Assembly: GCA_026018925.1 (NCBI GenBank)
Contig: JAKSZU010000007.1
Span: 97,489,501 to 97,553,500, forward strand
Reading direction: 5' to 3'
Source of the DNA: Tupaia tana
Taxonomy: Eukaryota; Chordata; Mammalia; Scandentia; Tupaiidae
DNA: 64,000 bases
The position numbers and the translations under genes are program-made. Positions 1-11,002 of this stretch are shown piece after piece. Each line of letters starts with the position of its first letter. Position 1 is the stretch's first letter. The notes under the pieces are model-generated. The model searched no databases. It saw only the letters and a program-made list of their open reading frames with translations, and had not been told where the DNA came from.

Positions 1-2189
1 CCTAGTCACCATGGCTGCTGCCTGCCCACTGGAACCCAAGGGCGGAGGTCCGAGGCAGGGCTTGGCAGGGCTCGGCAGTGGCCCAGGCTGCCTGCCTCCC
101 CACAGCTCCTGCGGTCTCAGTAACCTCCAGAGACCAGCGTGGCCGTGGCCGTGGCCATGGCTGTCATTCAGCCCGGGTTTCCTGGTTTGAAGATCTGTCG
201 TACAAGCCCTGCTATAGAACCATTCACCCCTCCGATCCAGTGACACCCTGATTGGACTCTGCCCACACACAGGACAGGATGGCCCTCACAGCTCCCCGTG
301 CCTGAGCTCACGGTGTAATCCGGCTGATGTGACCACGGCCCAGCCTGGCTCCAGGCAGCCTGTAGGTGGCCTCCTCTTCAGTCCCAACCTGCTTCCTGGA
401 GTTTCCTGTTTACCCCGCATTAAGTGGGGAGAGAGGGCCTGCTGACACCCCTGCTTCACTCTCTCCCCCTCTGCTCCGCCTCCTGATCCCTGAAGGGATT
501 GACCCTACTCTGTCGGTTCTGCTGCCCGGAGCTGCCTAGAGAACCATCCGAAGAAAAGCCATTACCGAGAGCGTGAAGGTATTTGGGAAACACTCTCCAA
601 CAATGCCTGGCCAACGCTCAAGCCTATTGTTTTGTTCAGAATCTATTTTCTATGTCACAAGCTGTTTCCTATCTTCCTTGTTGAATTCCTTATGAAACAA
701 ATTACACTCTTCCCCAGGCGGACGGATGGATGAATGCATTTGGAGCACTAGGATGAAGATTTCATATTTCAAGAGGTAAAAAAGCATATATTTCCAAAAC
801 ATATCATTGTCAATTAATAGGGAATGCATTCTAGTTCACTCAGTAGTTCTTGCTGCAGACACGGCTGAATGAAGGGAGGCTCTTGAGAGCACTAAGCACA
901 AGGTGGGTTGGTATTAACGCGGAGAGGGAAGAGCGAGCTGGGCGCCAGAGCTCCACATACGGCCCAGGGCGCAAGGAAGCTGGGAAACGCCTTTCACAGT
1001 GTGTTCAGGACCCACAGAGCCAAATACCACCGTGGGAGCAAAGGAGCGCGAACCAGTCTGCAAGCCAGTTCAAGGTCGAGGGACAGGGCTGATTGGGCAT
1101 GGCGGCGGCCGCTTGCACCATCCAAGGATGCAACTCAGAGCCAGTCGTCAGTGTTAGAGCTCCCAGCGGGTGGGGGGCCTTCTTTAGGGATGGGTCAGAC
1201 GTATTCTGCTGCTTGTCTCCGTGTGCTACCCTGGACGCTGGGCCCAGACTCAGCATCCGGGACGTGTTAATGGCCAGGGGCCCAGAGAATTGAGGAGAGC
1301 GCCTCAAGAGAAGCACACTTTAAATATTTAGGGACAATATAGAAATTTCATGTTTGATTAAAAGATAGATAATTGCTTATGGGTGGAAATTTATACCTCC
1401 AATTTAAATGCCATCTGGCTACCTCCAAAGTCATGTAAAATCCATAGGTAATTTATTCTTGGCTTTGAGGTGTATTATGTCATTTTAGAAGTTTTTATTT
1501 CCCCTAATTGCATCATCCCACAGCTGACATCAGCATTTCTGCAGCATGCACTGCGTCAGGGCTGGAAGAAGGATTTGGTAAAACACGCTAATCTAGCGTA
1601 AAGAGGGGAAGGAGTACTTGGCTTACGGATGGCAGAGAGGGCTCAGGAAGAAACCCAGGCACTTGAGGATGTAGAATAAAGAATACGCTGACTCCCATCC
1701 TCAAGGAGATCAAGGTCTGATGAAAAGGAAACAAAATACATAAATAAAATACATGAAATCACCATAAATACATACAGATGTGTGCAGCAATTACGAGAGG
1801 GGGTCGTATGGAACCAGGAATTAGGCTGATTAGTTGGGGAAGGGCTAGGTAAACCTCACAAAGACACGGAAAGGAACAGGATGTAGTGTTCAAGGCTGTT
1901 ATCAGTGTGCTTTTAGCGAAAGTCGTTTACGACACCCCTCCATGTCTAAAGCAGCATCTAAGAAACTTTATTAAGACTTACCACCTGGTGCCCCTAGTAA
2001 CTGCAGGGTTAGGATGTGTTACCAATACTTGTAAATTGCTATTTCTTTCCTTTAAAAACTATCCAAATTAAACACTGGGGTGCTTGTAGCCACAGATCCA
2101 CGTGAGAAGCCACAGAACAACCCCAACTTGTCAGGTACCCACACCTGTGGTATGTAAGACAGAGAATTTCCCTGTATTGCCATAAAACT
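1..2189. other. Intergenic, nothing clear
   Basis: No exon, RNA gene or young repeat recognised. Around 1,560-1,880 the text weakly resembles an antisense L2. Short open frames at 850-1,316 have no family likeness. Confidence 0.5.
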
Positions 2190-2410
2190 TTTTTAGGTTT
2201 ATTTACTTATTTCTTCCATGTGAGTCAGATAGACAGAGCTGGCCATCTCTAACAGGGTCTTCATGCCGCAATCCCTCCCCAGCCTCGGCCCGGCTGGACC
2301 ACAGGCACACGTGCACACCTGTATGCTCATTCGGGTCCTGGGACAAGAACCAGGACTTGTCCCACATGGGTCTAGTCATGTGATGCTGCGCCACCACCTT
2401 GGCCCTGAGA
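2190..2410 (-). repeat. Second tRNA-like SINE family, copy 1
   Basis: TTTATTTACTTATTTCTTCCATG, then CAGATAGACAGAG; on the minus strand a B-box-like GGTTCTTGTCC. The same order occurs at 7,258 and 37,868. Confidence 0.5.
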
Positions 2411-3353
2411 CTTCCTCTTGCCCTGCCTCCCTTTGCTTACACGGCATAAATTCCAATGAGCATTTGTGCCAGGGGCAGGGAGCTGGGGTGGGGGGCTGCA
2501 GAAAATGATAGACCGTGAAATCCGTGGAATGATAAACTGTTCTTTTGCCTGCTTGGACAGGGCATTAGCATCTGCTCCTTTGGACCTGCTCCAGGACAGA
2601 GGAACCAGGAGGATGGTCCGGCTGCGAGTGTGACTCAGACACAATTTCCAAGAGAAGGGGGAATTAAGGGCAGAGGCAGAGGAGAGTCATATCCTTTGTC
2701 CAAAGAGAGACCCAGAGACACATTCCAGGAAAGTAAAAAAGAACCAAGAATTTTAAAGTATGCATGTAGAAGACTCTAGAAAGAGCTTGGAAGTGCTCTG
2801 GAATTCTACAGTCTGCTGTAGCCATTTGCTTTGCCAAAAGCCCACCCAGAAGTTCTTTAAAAAGGAAAAAGAAAAAAAGTAAAGCCCATAGGGACCAAAA
2901 ACATGGACTCCTAATTCCTGACCCCATCTCCACAATATTTTCAACCCTGCCAAGGTGGGGTTTGGTCACTGCATGGCTGGAGGTCTGGGCACGCTGTTCC
3001 CAGTTTTGTTTTTATGATACTTGTGGAGCCTTTATATTTTCGAGGTCCCCCTGTCACTAATTACCGCCCCTGGACCACCCACACTCCCACACACAATCGT
3101 CCAGACAAGCCCCTCACCATCCTGACACGCTGCGCTTTGGGATACAGGAATCCTGTTTGCTCCAAATGACCCCCTTAAGTACTTGGAATTTCCCCAAATA
3201 AATGTTTCCCTCTCCGGCTGGGGGCCAATCTGTGTTTCTTAGCTCTAGGCAAACGTCTACAGAGCACCTACTGCGTGTAGGGCGCGCGGATGCTGAAGCC
3301 AAAGAAGGCTCACCCAGACAAAGGCAGAGCCACTCTGCCCAGGCCCACTTCCG

Positions 3354-3597
3354 GGTAACCGAGTGAGTGTGTGTGTGTGAGGGTATGAATGAGTTGTGCT
3401 GCGTATGTGTGCTTGCCTGAATGTGTGAGTGTGCTGTGTGTGTGCATATAGGTGTGTGCGCGTGCATGTCTCCGTGTGCGTGTGTGCAAGTGAGTGTGCG
3501 TGCATACAAGGTGTGGGTGTATTGTGCATGCGTGTGAGGTGGTGTGGGTGCAAGTTTGTGAGTGTGCACATGAGTGTGTGTGTATGTGCGTGTCAGC
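3354..3597 (+). repeat. TG-rich low-complexity tract
   Basis: About 240 bp of imperfect (TG)n with GTGCGTGTG-type variants. Long open frames on both strands here (CVCAYRC or THTHTHAH patterns) are products of the repeat. Confidence 0.9.
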
Positions 3598-3719
3598 AGG
3601 GTCCCCTCCGACCCTCATGCGCCTCCTCCCATCCTCCCTTTCTTTCCCTTCTCCCTGCTGAGAAGCCGCTCAGAGGCCAGGGCCGACTCAGGAGCGCCCT
3701 GAGTGAGTCCTGTCCCCTA

Positions 3720-4265
3720 AGAGGTCCTCTGGAAAACAGCACAGGCGGGGCGGGGGTGACAGAGGCCGGGCCAGCGCTCCCGGCTTCGCCACCTCCCCAG
3801 GGAGGCTGCCCGGCGGTGTCCGAGGTGTCCGGTGTTATGACCACAGGCCAGGCTAGCTGCCGGGAGAGGGACCCGCTTCCACCTGGGACACGCGGCAGGG
3901 CTGCAGGGAAAGGGTCTCCCCGCAGGCGGCCACTTCCCTCGCCTCCGCCAGGCCCTCTCCCCCCGGCGAGCAGGCCGGGCCTGTGCCCGCACCGGGCTTC
4001 GGACAGGGCGGAGGGCGGTGAGGCTGGACCGGCTCCGCTTCCCGTGCCTCGCGCTGCAGAGCGCCGGGTCCCTGAGCCTCCCCGTCCGGCCAAGGCTCGG
4101 GGCCAGCAGAGCGGGCTCCGGGAGACCCAGGGCCGGGAGAGCCAGACGAGAGCTCCCGCAGGCGGATGCCCCAGCCCGCGGCCCGCCCTCCCCGCCGACA
4201 GGGAGCGCAGGTGCGCAGCTCCAGCCCGGGAGGCTGACCGCGGTCACCCCTAGCCTCTGTCCTGG
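3720..4265. promoter_or_regulatory. CpG-dense island-like block, no gene recognised
   Basis: About 545 bp with high G+C and frequent CpG (runs such as GCGGGGCGGGGG and CCCGCGGCCCGCCCTCCCCG), unlike its AT-rich flanks. It contains a GGGGCGGGG Sp1-type site near 3,745. It could be the promoter of an unrecognised transcript, or an orphan CpG island. Open frames through it are explained by low stop-codon density in GC-rich DNA. Confidence 0.5.
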
Positions 4266-4516
4266 GGGGGTAAACTAGAGTGTTTCACGGAGCTTCAAAA
4301 ATGCCAAGCTAACTAAAAGTGTGAAGGGAATCTCCACATCCTGATCGTAACACTCTTTAAGAAACACTGAGTGTGCCGAAAACACGGGTGCAAAACAGGG
4401 TGCGGGAGACCGCAGAGAGCCTACAGTGCGGACCCCAGATGCTCTTTGAGGGCCTGAGGGCCAGAATTCAAATGGAGCTCTTCTTTCCACTACATATATT
4501 TTGGTATTTTAAAAAA

Positions 4517-4912
4517 AGAGAGATTTTTGCTATAGTGTCTGCGCTTGCCAGAGAGACAGAAAACAAGAAATCACCTGGCATGAGTTTGGTTTGGTTTTGT
4601 TTGTTTATTTTAGATTTTTGCTATAGGGCATGTCCCCTCACTGGAGAGACAGAAAACAAGACGGCCACACCTCAATCCCTTCTCCTCTCAGGATTTTGGG
4701 CACGCACACATGCCCAGAGCGACCTTAAAGTGTCAGGGTGCGGGACTTGAACTGTGGTCTACTACGTGGGAGTCCAGCGATGTAACTATTAAGCCCTCTG
4801 CTGGTCCCAATCCCTTCCCCCCAGGAGTTTTAGCCAGCGGATCCAGGACTCCAACCGTGGTGGACTACAAGGGAGTCCAGCGACATAACCATTGTGACAT
4901 CTGCCAGTCCCA
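4517..4912 (-). mobile_element. Nested antisense tRNA SINEs
   Basis: An inner antisense SINE (about 4,585-4,808, ending CTGCTGGTCCC) lies within an older antisense copy represented by 4,517-4,584 (GATTTTTGCTATAG..AATCACC) and 4,809-4,912 (head ending CTGCCAGTCCC). Two tRNA heads are therefore found about 100 bp apart. Confidence 0.75.
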
Positions 4913-7257
4913 ATTTTTAAAAAAATGTTTAAACCAAGAACTCATGTTACCTTTACAGAATGATTTTTAATTTGAAAAATAAAGTAAAATCCCAGAGAAT
5001 GGTAAAGAGAAAGGAAAACTAAGAAGGAAAGCAAACGATTTAAGCTTGGAGTGTGTCTTACAGTTGGGCCAGTCAATTCTAAAAAAGAAGGAAAAAAAAA
5101 AGAAAAATTGTCCTGAATTAAAGCAATGAATTCTGTGGAAAGGGTAAAAGAGCGATTTGGTAAATGACACCCTCGAGTTCCCTTAATAGTGGCACTTAAG
5201 TACTTAGGGAAGAATTCTTTGCTTTCCTGTGGGTGAGCCAGGGCTGGGATGGCACCTCTGCAGCTTACCCACCAGCGAGCCTCAGTCTCAAGCCAAGTGC
5301 TCCATCAGACCGTCAGACCGGCTCGCCCCTCTGCAGCAGTCAAAGCCCCTGAAGTTCCTCCTCCTTGCTGCTTGTCCCAGTGAGAGCTATGCTCATTTCC
5401 AGAGAATGTTACTCACCCCAGCCAGGTAGGTGAATAGGCGTGCACACGGGTCCTAGGGCCAACGACTCACACGGCAGCGTCTCTGTGTTAGCTTGCTGAA
5501 TCATTCCAGCTCTGTGGGCCTCAGTGCTTCTCCGCCTGTAAAGGCCTTAAATGCTGTCGGCCTCCAATTCTGTGAAAACACCGTTCCCACGCTGTGTGCA
5601 GGTGGGCCTGGGACGTGCCGCTGGCCTGTCACGGGCTTCTTCGGCTCCACGGGCCTGCAGACAGATACAGGTATGAAGTGACTTTGGACATGCTCTTTCA
5701 GTTACTGTGGACGGTGGGCTGCTATTTCACAGAGGGATTCACCACCAGACCATAGAGACAAAGCTCTGGAGTATGTCCGCCTGCCGTGGGACAGACAGAA
5801 GGCACGGCGTCGTGAGCGAAGACGCAGGAGCTTCCTGGCAGTTCTCAGGGCCCAGGACACCGGGCCATGGCCCACCCGTCAGCACGAGGCCGCAGCGATC
5901 AGAGAGAGCTACATCTCCGGTGGGGTGAGAAACCTTCCTATTCTCTGCCCCACATAGGTGCCCGGAATGTGGGAAAGGACTTCCCAGGTCTGGGTAGTCT
6001 GGAAGAGCAGCCTCGTGCTTTTATAGTCCAAGGGAACACAAAGGCCACAGACAGGTGAGAAAGGGAGAAGGGGGGACAGCTCGGCAGCCCCACCCACCCC
6101 GCACTCCCAGGTGGGAAAGCAGAGGAGCTCGGCGGGGTGCAGCCAAGCCGCGCATCTGCTTCTCCTCCTCCACCATGTTTCTACTCAAAATGTAACTTCT
6201 CATTTCTCTCCCCAAACACTCCGACCCGTCATTGCTGTGCGTGGCCTTTTCTCCTCGCCCCGAAACCCAGTTTGGATTGGTCTTTCTGATTCGCAGTGCT
6301 TTCATGACTTATAACCCTGCCATGACTTCAGTGTTCAGGACTCTTCTAACTGAAGTCCAAACACAGACTCTAGAGTGGGCCTGAGGCCTGGGGGTTCAGA
6401 ACACAAACTCGAGCTGAACTGCCTGGGTTCAGTTCCAGCTGTGGCCTTGCCGAGCTGGAATGGACGTCAGGGGCAAGAAGCTTGGGCCTGCTGCTGCCGC
6501 CGCTCCCCCCGCCCTGCCCAGGAAGGGGTTCGTTACTGGGAGAAACTAGCACTGAGAGGTGTCTTGGGGGGATGTCCCCATGTATGAAGTAGGCTGGCAG
6601 AGGCTCCAGCTGCTCCCGCTGTGATGAAATTACAGACTCAATCGGACGGACAGGGAAAGCAAAGACTCCCAGGGCCACCATGAAGGCACCGGCAGTTGGC
6701 CGTGGTTCTGAAATCCATCTGAGCTCACTGGCCATGGAATGGACTGCAGTGACGTGGCTGACAACGAAGCCATGGCCAACAAAGGTGCAAGTGCTGACCG
6801 GAGTCGCGCCCCACTCCCACGAAGTGGCACTGCCCCTGCCAACGGCTGGTGCCCTCACGGTGGCCCTGGGGACTACACACCGAAGAGAGGTCCCGGGAAA
6901 GGAAGTAGAGAAGAAAGGAGCCAGTGGATAAACCTATTTGGATCAAGTCAGTGGTTTTCTCACTCTGAGCAATCACCTTAGAGAGTGAGAAGCCCTTTTT
7001 GGTACAATTAGAGAACTACGGGATATGTACAATATCTTGCAGTTCAAATTGTTGCTTTAAATCAAGTGAAATCTGTCGGTTTGTTGCAGCCTGCTTGCAT
7101 TGCCTTAACCCATTTGGTGTTGATTTGAATCATGGGATTGTGGCAGACGCAGCTCCTTAATGAAGTCAGTAATGATTTCCAAATAGTGTTTTGCTTAAGA
7201 CTGAAAAGGTACATATATGAATTCTCTGAAACTATTTTTCTCTTCTTTTTCCTAAAT
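4913..7257. other. Intergenic, inverted repeat only
   Basis: Apart from the inverted repeat at 6,664-6,876 and a possible MIR head near 6,395-6,450, I see no feature. Sequence at 5,920-6,060 briefly resembles a zinc-finger linker (see rejected list). Confidence 0.45.
6664..6876. repeat. Inverted repeat with 37-bp arms
   Basis: The left arm (6,664-6,700, CCAGGGCCACCATGAAGGCA..) and the right arm (6,838-6,876), read in reverse complement (CCAGGGCCACCGTGAGGGCA..), match at about 31 of 37 positions around a 140-bp spacer. Confidence 0.7.
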
Positions 7258-7482
7258 TTATCCTTTTATTTCTTCCATGATCCACAGGCCGAAAGAGAGA
7301 GAGAAAGGGCACCCAACAGGCCTGCTGTCATGGCCCACCCAGCCTGTCTGCCTGGGTCGTGGGCACATGCTTGCCCGCTGCACCCAAGGTGGGCTCAGAC
7401 TGGAACCGGGACCCTCCTGTGGGGTTACCTCCCAGGGAATTGTGTTTTACTGCCACGCCCCGGTTTGACCCCTTTCGTAAAT
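7258..7482 (-). repeat. Second tRNA-like SINE family, copy 2
   Basis: TTTATCCTTTTATTTCTTCCATG and GAAAGAGAGAGAGAAAGGG at the left; minus-strand GGTTCCAGTCTG (B-box-like) and a GGGTCAAACCGGGGCGTGGC head at the right. Confidence 0.5.
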
Positions 7483-7619
7483 CTATCTTTAAGGAAAAAA
7501 ATGTTCTTGGCCTTTTGGGTATAATTATTTGAAAGGGTCGGTCATTATAATAACATACATGTGCACAATTAACCCTCACTAAATATATACTGAGCATTTG
7601 CACATTATAGCAGCAACTG

Positions 7620-7862
7620 AAAAACTGGAAGGTATAAAAGCAGGGAGAGCATCTGTAGATACTAGGAACAGTGTGGGAGGAGGGCAGACACTGGGGGTGG
7701 GAGGGAGGGGATCAAGGGGGAAAATAAAAAGCAGAACACTTAATGGACACAAAAATGGAGAATAATTTCTTGATAACGTGTATGGTAATATCTCTGACTG
7801 GACTAAGATGTAGTACACTCATGTCCATTAAAATTAAATGAAAAAAATTTAATAAAATAACA
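7620..7862 (+). mobile_element. 3' end of a HAL1/L1-type LINE
   Basis: TAGATACTAGGAACAGTGTGG and the following GGAGG..GGGATCAAGGGGG, GATAACGTGTATGG and CTGGACTAAGATGTAG resemble the 3' UTR of the element at 35,610-35,860. It ends A-rich. Confidence 0.6.
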
Positions 7863-7904
7863 AATTAGAGAATGTAAGAAACAAAGGGGGGAAAAAAGGT
7901 CTGC

Positions 7905-8095
7905 TTTTTCTAGCTGTGCAAACTTGGAAAAGTTCTTAACCTTTCTGTGCCACAGTTTCTTCATCTAAAAAGCAGGGTGATAATACACACTACGTCAGAG
8001 CTCAGTCACAGCAGTAACATGGCTTAACAGAGAGCTGAGGACAGTGACTGGCTGCAGTGTCCACAGGTATTAATATCAGTATTACCATTATTGAC
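7905..8095 (+). repeat. MIR
   Basis: CTAGCTGTGCAAACTTGG, CTTAACCTTTCTGTGCCAC and AGTTTCTTCATCTAAAAAGC match the MIR core in order. Confidence 0.7.
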
Positions 8096-8144
8096 TATAT
8101 GGAATAGAAGGTCAAGGCCATCGATGCACTGTGCTGGGTTCATT

Positions 8145-8192
8145 AAAAATAATAAAATAAAATAAAATAAAATAAAAAATAAAATAAAAAAG
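8145..8192 (+). repeat. (AAAAT)n microsatellite
   Basis: About nine AAAAT units directly before a SINE. Confidence 0.9.
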
Positions 8193-8440
8193 GATGGCTG
8201 GCCCTGTAGCTTAGCAGTTGAGGAAGCCAGATCCTACACGGCCCCTACAATTCAAATGCTGACCCTGGCAGCTTGGAAAACATTCCAGGCACGTGCGTTT
8301 TCCCAACAGGATGAAGAAATGGAGGAGAAGAAATTGTGGTGTGACCATGTCCACTGGGAGGCTCTTTCTCCCCCTCTGTCTCTGTTTCTGTCTATCTCTG
8401 TCAAACACACGTGCCTCTGGCCTTTTCTTTAAGGAGAAAA
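8193..8440 (+). mobile_element. Old, diverged tRNA SINE
   Basis: Head GGCTGGCCCTGTAGCTTAGCAGTTG is degraded but the middle block (ATGGAGGAGAAGAAATTGTGG) and the CT-rich block are clear. It directly follows an (AAAAT)n run. Confidence 0.65.
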
Positions 8441-9059
8441 GAAAAAGTGAGGATACTACTTCTGAATCTTTTCACCATTCCAGAACCCCATTCCACCCTT
8501 TGTCATGACTACAATGAACTGTTTCCACACGTGCTGTGTCACATTAAAGCCACATCTGTTTTTGCTTACTTACATACCTGTCCTTCACCTGTCCACAGCC
8601 TTCACCAAAAAATGAAGCTTGTCTTGTTCTTCAATTTTGAATTATTCTCCCCTACTTTCCTGGTATTTGGATTAAGGAAAAAACAGAGTGTCTGAGAGTG
8701 TGAAAGGAAGAGGCAAAAGGCAGTCTTTCACAGGCTGTTTCTCAAAGGCAGGTTTGTTCTCCATAGAGGGAGATTACAGAAGACGCCTTTCCCCAGGAGC
8801 TGGACGGGAAGTCACCATTTGCTGCCCACCAGACATCCATTTCCCCCTTTCTCACATGTATTTCGGCAGCAAGCCAATATTCTGTGTTTTTGAGGAAGAT
8901 GAGCTCTTTCTCTGGACCCTCTTTCCATTCCATTTTCTTTGCCAGTGAGCAGCAGTGGGCACGTGACCCAGACCTGTCTGATGAAGCATAAGAGAAAGCA
9001 AAGTGGGAGGAGCAACTGGAAACTACTCTCTTTATTAAAAAGGGGGGGGTGGACAACAG

Positions 9060-9305
9060 GTAGAATGGAGGTTAAGGCAGCTGGATCCCACATGGACCAC
9101 TGAATGGTTCCAGTCTTAGACCTGGCAGCTTAAAAAACTCACCAGGCACATGTGCATGTGTGACCAAAATCCCAAGAGGAGAATGGAGGAGAAGGGATTG
9201 TGGTGTGGCCATTCCCCTGGGGGGTGATTTCTCACTTCCCCCTCTTTCTCTTTGTCTCTCTCCTGTGAGCATAAGCATCCTACAGCAAACAAACAAGTAC
9301 ACAAT
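9060..9305 (+). mobile_element. Old, diverged tRNA SINE
   Basis: Shows AGGTTAAGGCAGCTGGATCC, CAAGAGGAGAATGGAGGAG and GGGATTGTGGTGTGGCC, and the CT-rich block. The head belongs to the GGTTAAGGC-type older subfamily also seen at 32,954. Confidence 0.7.
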
Positions 9306-9317
9306 AAAGCATAGAAC

Positions 9318-9535
9318 TGACCCAGCTGTGGTGGTGCAGATGGAAGCCACATGGTAACTTCAGTTTGAATTCTCAGCCCAGTTGGCCTGAAACACGCTGG
9401 ACGTGTGATCTGAAGGGCCGGAGGACAGGAGGAAGGGCATCACAGCGTGACTCGACCCTGTGCAGGTGCTTCTCTATCTCATGTGTGCACAATGTCATGA
9501 ATAAAGGGGGGAAAAACACTTTAAAAAAAAAACAC
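9318..9535 (+). repeat. Possible third SINE-like unit, copy 1
   Basis: GTGCAGATGGAAGCCACATGG, GGGCATCACAGCGTGACTCG and an end at CATGAATAAAGG, followed by an A-rich tail; loosely parallel to 59,415-59,635. Confidence 0.35.
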
Positions 9536-9777
9536 AGAACCTTAAAGGAAAACAATTTCTCCCTGTCACTAAATGTAATAAGGTGAGGATGTGCTGCTAG
9601 GAGCTGTGATAGTCATCTTAGCATAATGAGGTATGAATCGAAGGAACAAAAGCCTACACTCTAAAAATGGTGGAGTAAAAAGAAGGAAGAATGGGGGGCC
9701 TGGAAATATGTCATTGAGCCTCTGGGACCATCCAGAGCAGTCTATCTCCAGACTTCTTTTAGAAAGCATAAAACTGG

Positions 9778-10029
9778 GGGACCAGCAGTTAGCGTAATGG
9801 CTGTGTCGCTGGACTCCCATGTAGTCAACTGCGGTTCGCATCCTGGACCCGGTGGCTTAAAACTCACACCGGGCATGTGTGCATGCCCAAGATCCCGAGA
9901 GGAGAATGGAGGACAAGGGATTGTGGCATGGCCATCCCCCCTGGGGGTGATTTCTCGCTTTCTGTCTCTCTGTCTCTCTCTGTCTGTCTGGCAAGGGCAC
10001 GCGCCCTGTAGCAAAACACTCTCCAAAAA
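9778..10029 (+). mobile_element. Full-length tRNA SINE (reference description of the family)
   Basis: Flanked by a perfect 15-bp TSD, AAAGCATAAAACTGG (9,763-9,777 and 10,030-10,044). Family architecture, shared by the copies listed here: a tRNA-like head with A box TAGCGTAATGG and B box GGTTCGMRTCC; a middle block with ACTCACGCCGGGCG, GAGAGGAGAATGGAGGA and GGGATTGYGGCRTGGCC; a CT-rich block; a GCGCGCCCTATAGC-type motif; then ACCTCTCCAAAA and poly(A). Transcription would be by RNA polymerase III, with LINE-1-type reverse transcription inferred from the tail and TSD. Confidence 0.92.
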
Positions 10030-10688
10030 AAAGCATAAAACTGGAAATTTGGTCTTCTCTTAGTGGATCCCAACAAATGTGCATTTTACTTAATAGGAAT
10101 ATCAAGTCCTTTGTAATAGGACAATCTTGAGCACCTCCTGTGAGAACTAAAAAACACATCCCACAAATAATTCATCATTATAAAGACCTTTCTCTATTTT
10201 AAAATATTATAATATTATACCATCTCATTTCATTATATATTTTCTCTTAAACATTGTTAACTTAGCATAGAAACATTATAATTATTTTATCCTAATTTAT
10301 TCCAAACTTTCACAACTATGAAATTATGTTCTATTCTTTTAAATTAAAAACATAAAGTTTCATTATGATTTATTCTTTCTCTTCCTCCTTCAATATTTAT
10401 GATTGCTGTCTAAAAAGACTTTGGCTAAAAGGAGGGATTTGGAGTCAGAGAGATCTAGAGTCACATTTACTAGTTAGGTGAATGGATAAATTGTTTTTTA
10501 TGATACTTCATTTCATTTGAAAAATAATCTTTATCTGTTACCAAGATGAAATGAGATGGCATGAGTAAAATGCTTTGCTAATGTAAGGAATGGGCTGACC
10601 ACGCGAGAAAATAAAAATGTAGAGTCTTTATTGAGAACACTCCTGGGTAAGGTTCACTGGTCTGACAGAAAAAGAGAGAGAAGGGGAT

Positions 10689-10945
10689 GGGACCAGCAGT
10701 TAGCGTAATGGCTATGTCGCTGGACTCCCATGTAATCGACCGTGGTTCGAGTCCCAGACCCAGTAGCTTAAACTCACGCCGGGCGCGTGTGCGTGCGTGC
10801 CCAAAATCCCGAGAGGAGAATGGAGGAAAAGGGATTGTGGCATGGCCATCCCCCCTGGGGAGTGATTTCTCACTTTCTCTGTCTCTCTCTGTCTTTCTTG
10901 CATGCACACGCGCCCTATAGCAAAAACCTCTCCAAAAAAAGAAAA
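10689..10945 (+). mobile_element. tRNA SINE in the ERV 3' LTR
   Basis: Complete head GGGACCAGCAGTTAGCG, intact A box, B-box variant GGTTCGAGTCC, and tail CTCTCCAAAAAAAG. Purine-rich flanks (AAAGAGAGAGAAGGGGA / AAAGAGAGGGGGA) look like a degenerate TSD within LTR sequence. Confidence 0.88.
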
Positions 10946-11002
10946 AGGAAAAGAAAGAGAGGGGGAGTCGGGCCAGAGCAGTCACATGCTAGTGAGGAGC
11001 TT

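Noticed and set aside
3429..4253. A 274-codon open frame on the plus strand
   Set aside because: It runs from a TG repeat into a CpG-rich block; composition explains the lack of stops and no family motif is present.
5920..6060. GGTGAGAAACCTT followed by a VGKDF-like segment, resembling a C2H2 zinc-finger linker
   Set aside because: Cysteine and histidine spacing is wrong and no second finger is found; probably chance or too decayed to call.
9778..9860. SINE heads resembling tRNA genes
   Set aside because: They have A and B boxes, but continue into the SINE body, end in poly(A) and lack a foldable acceptor stem and anticodon loop of a real tRNA.
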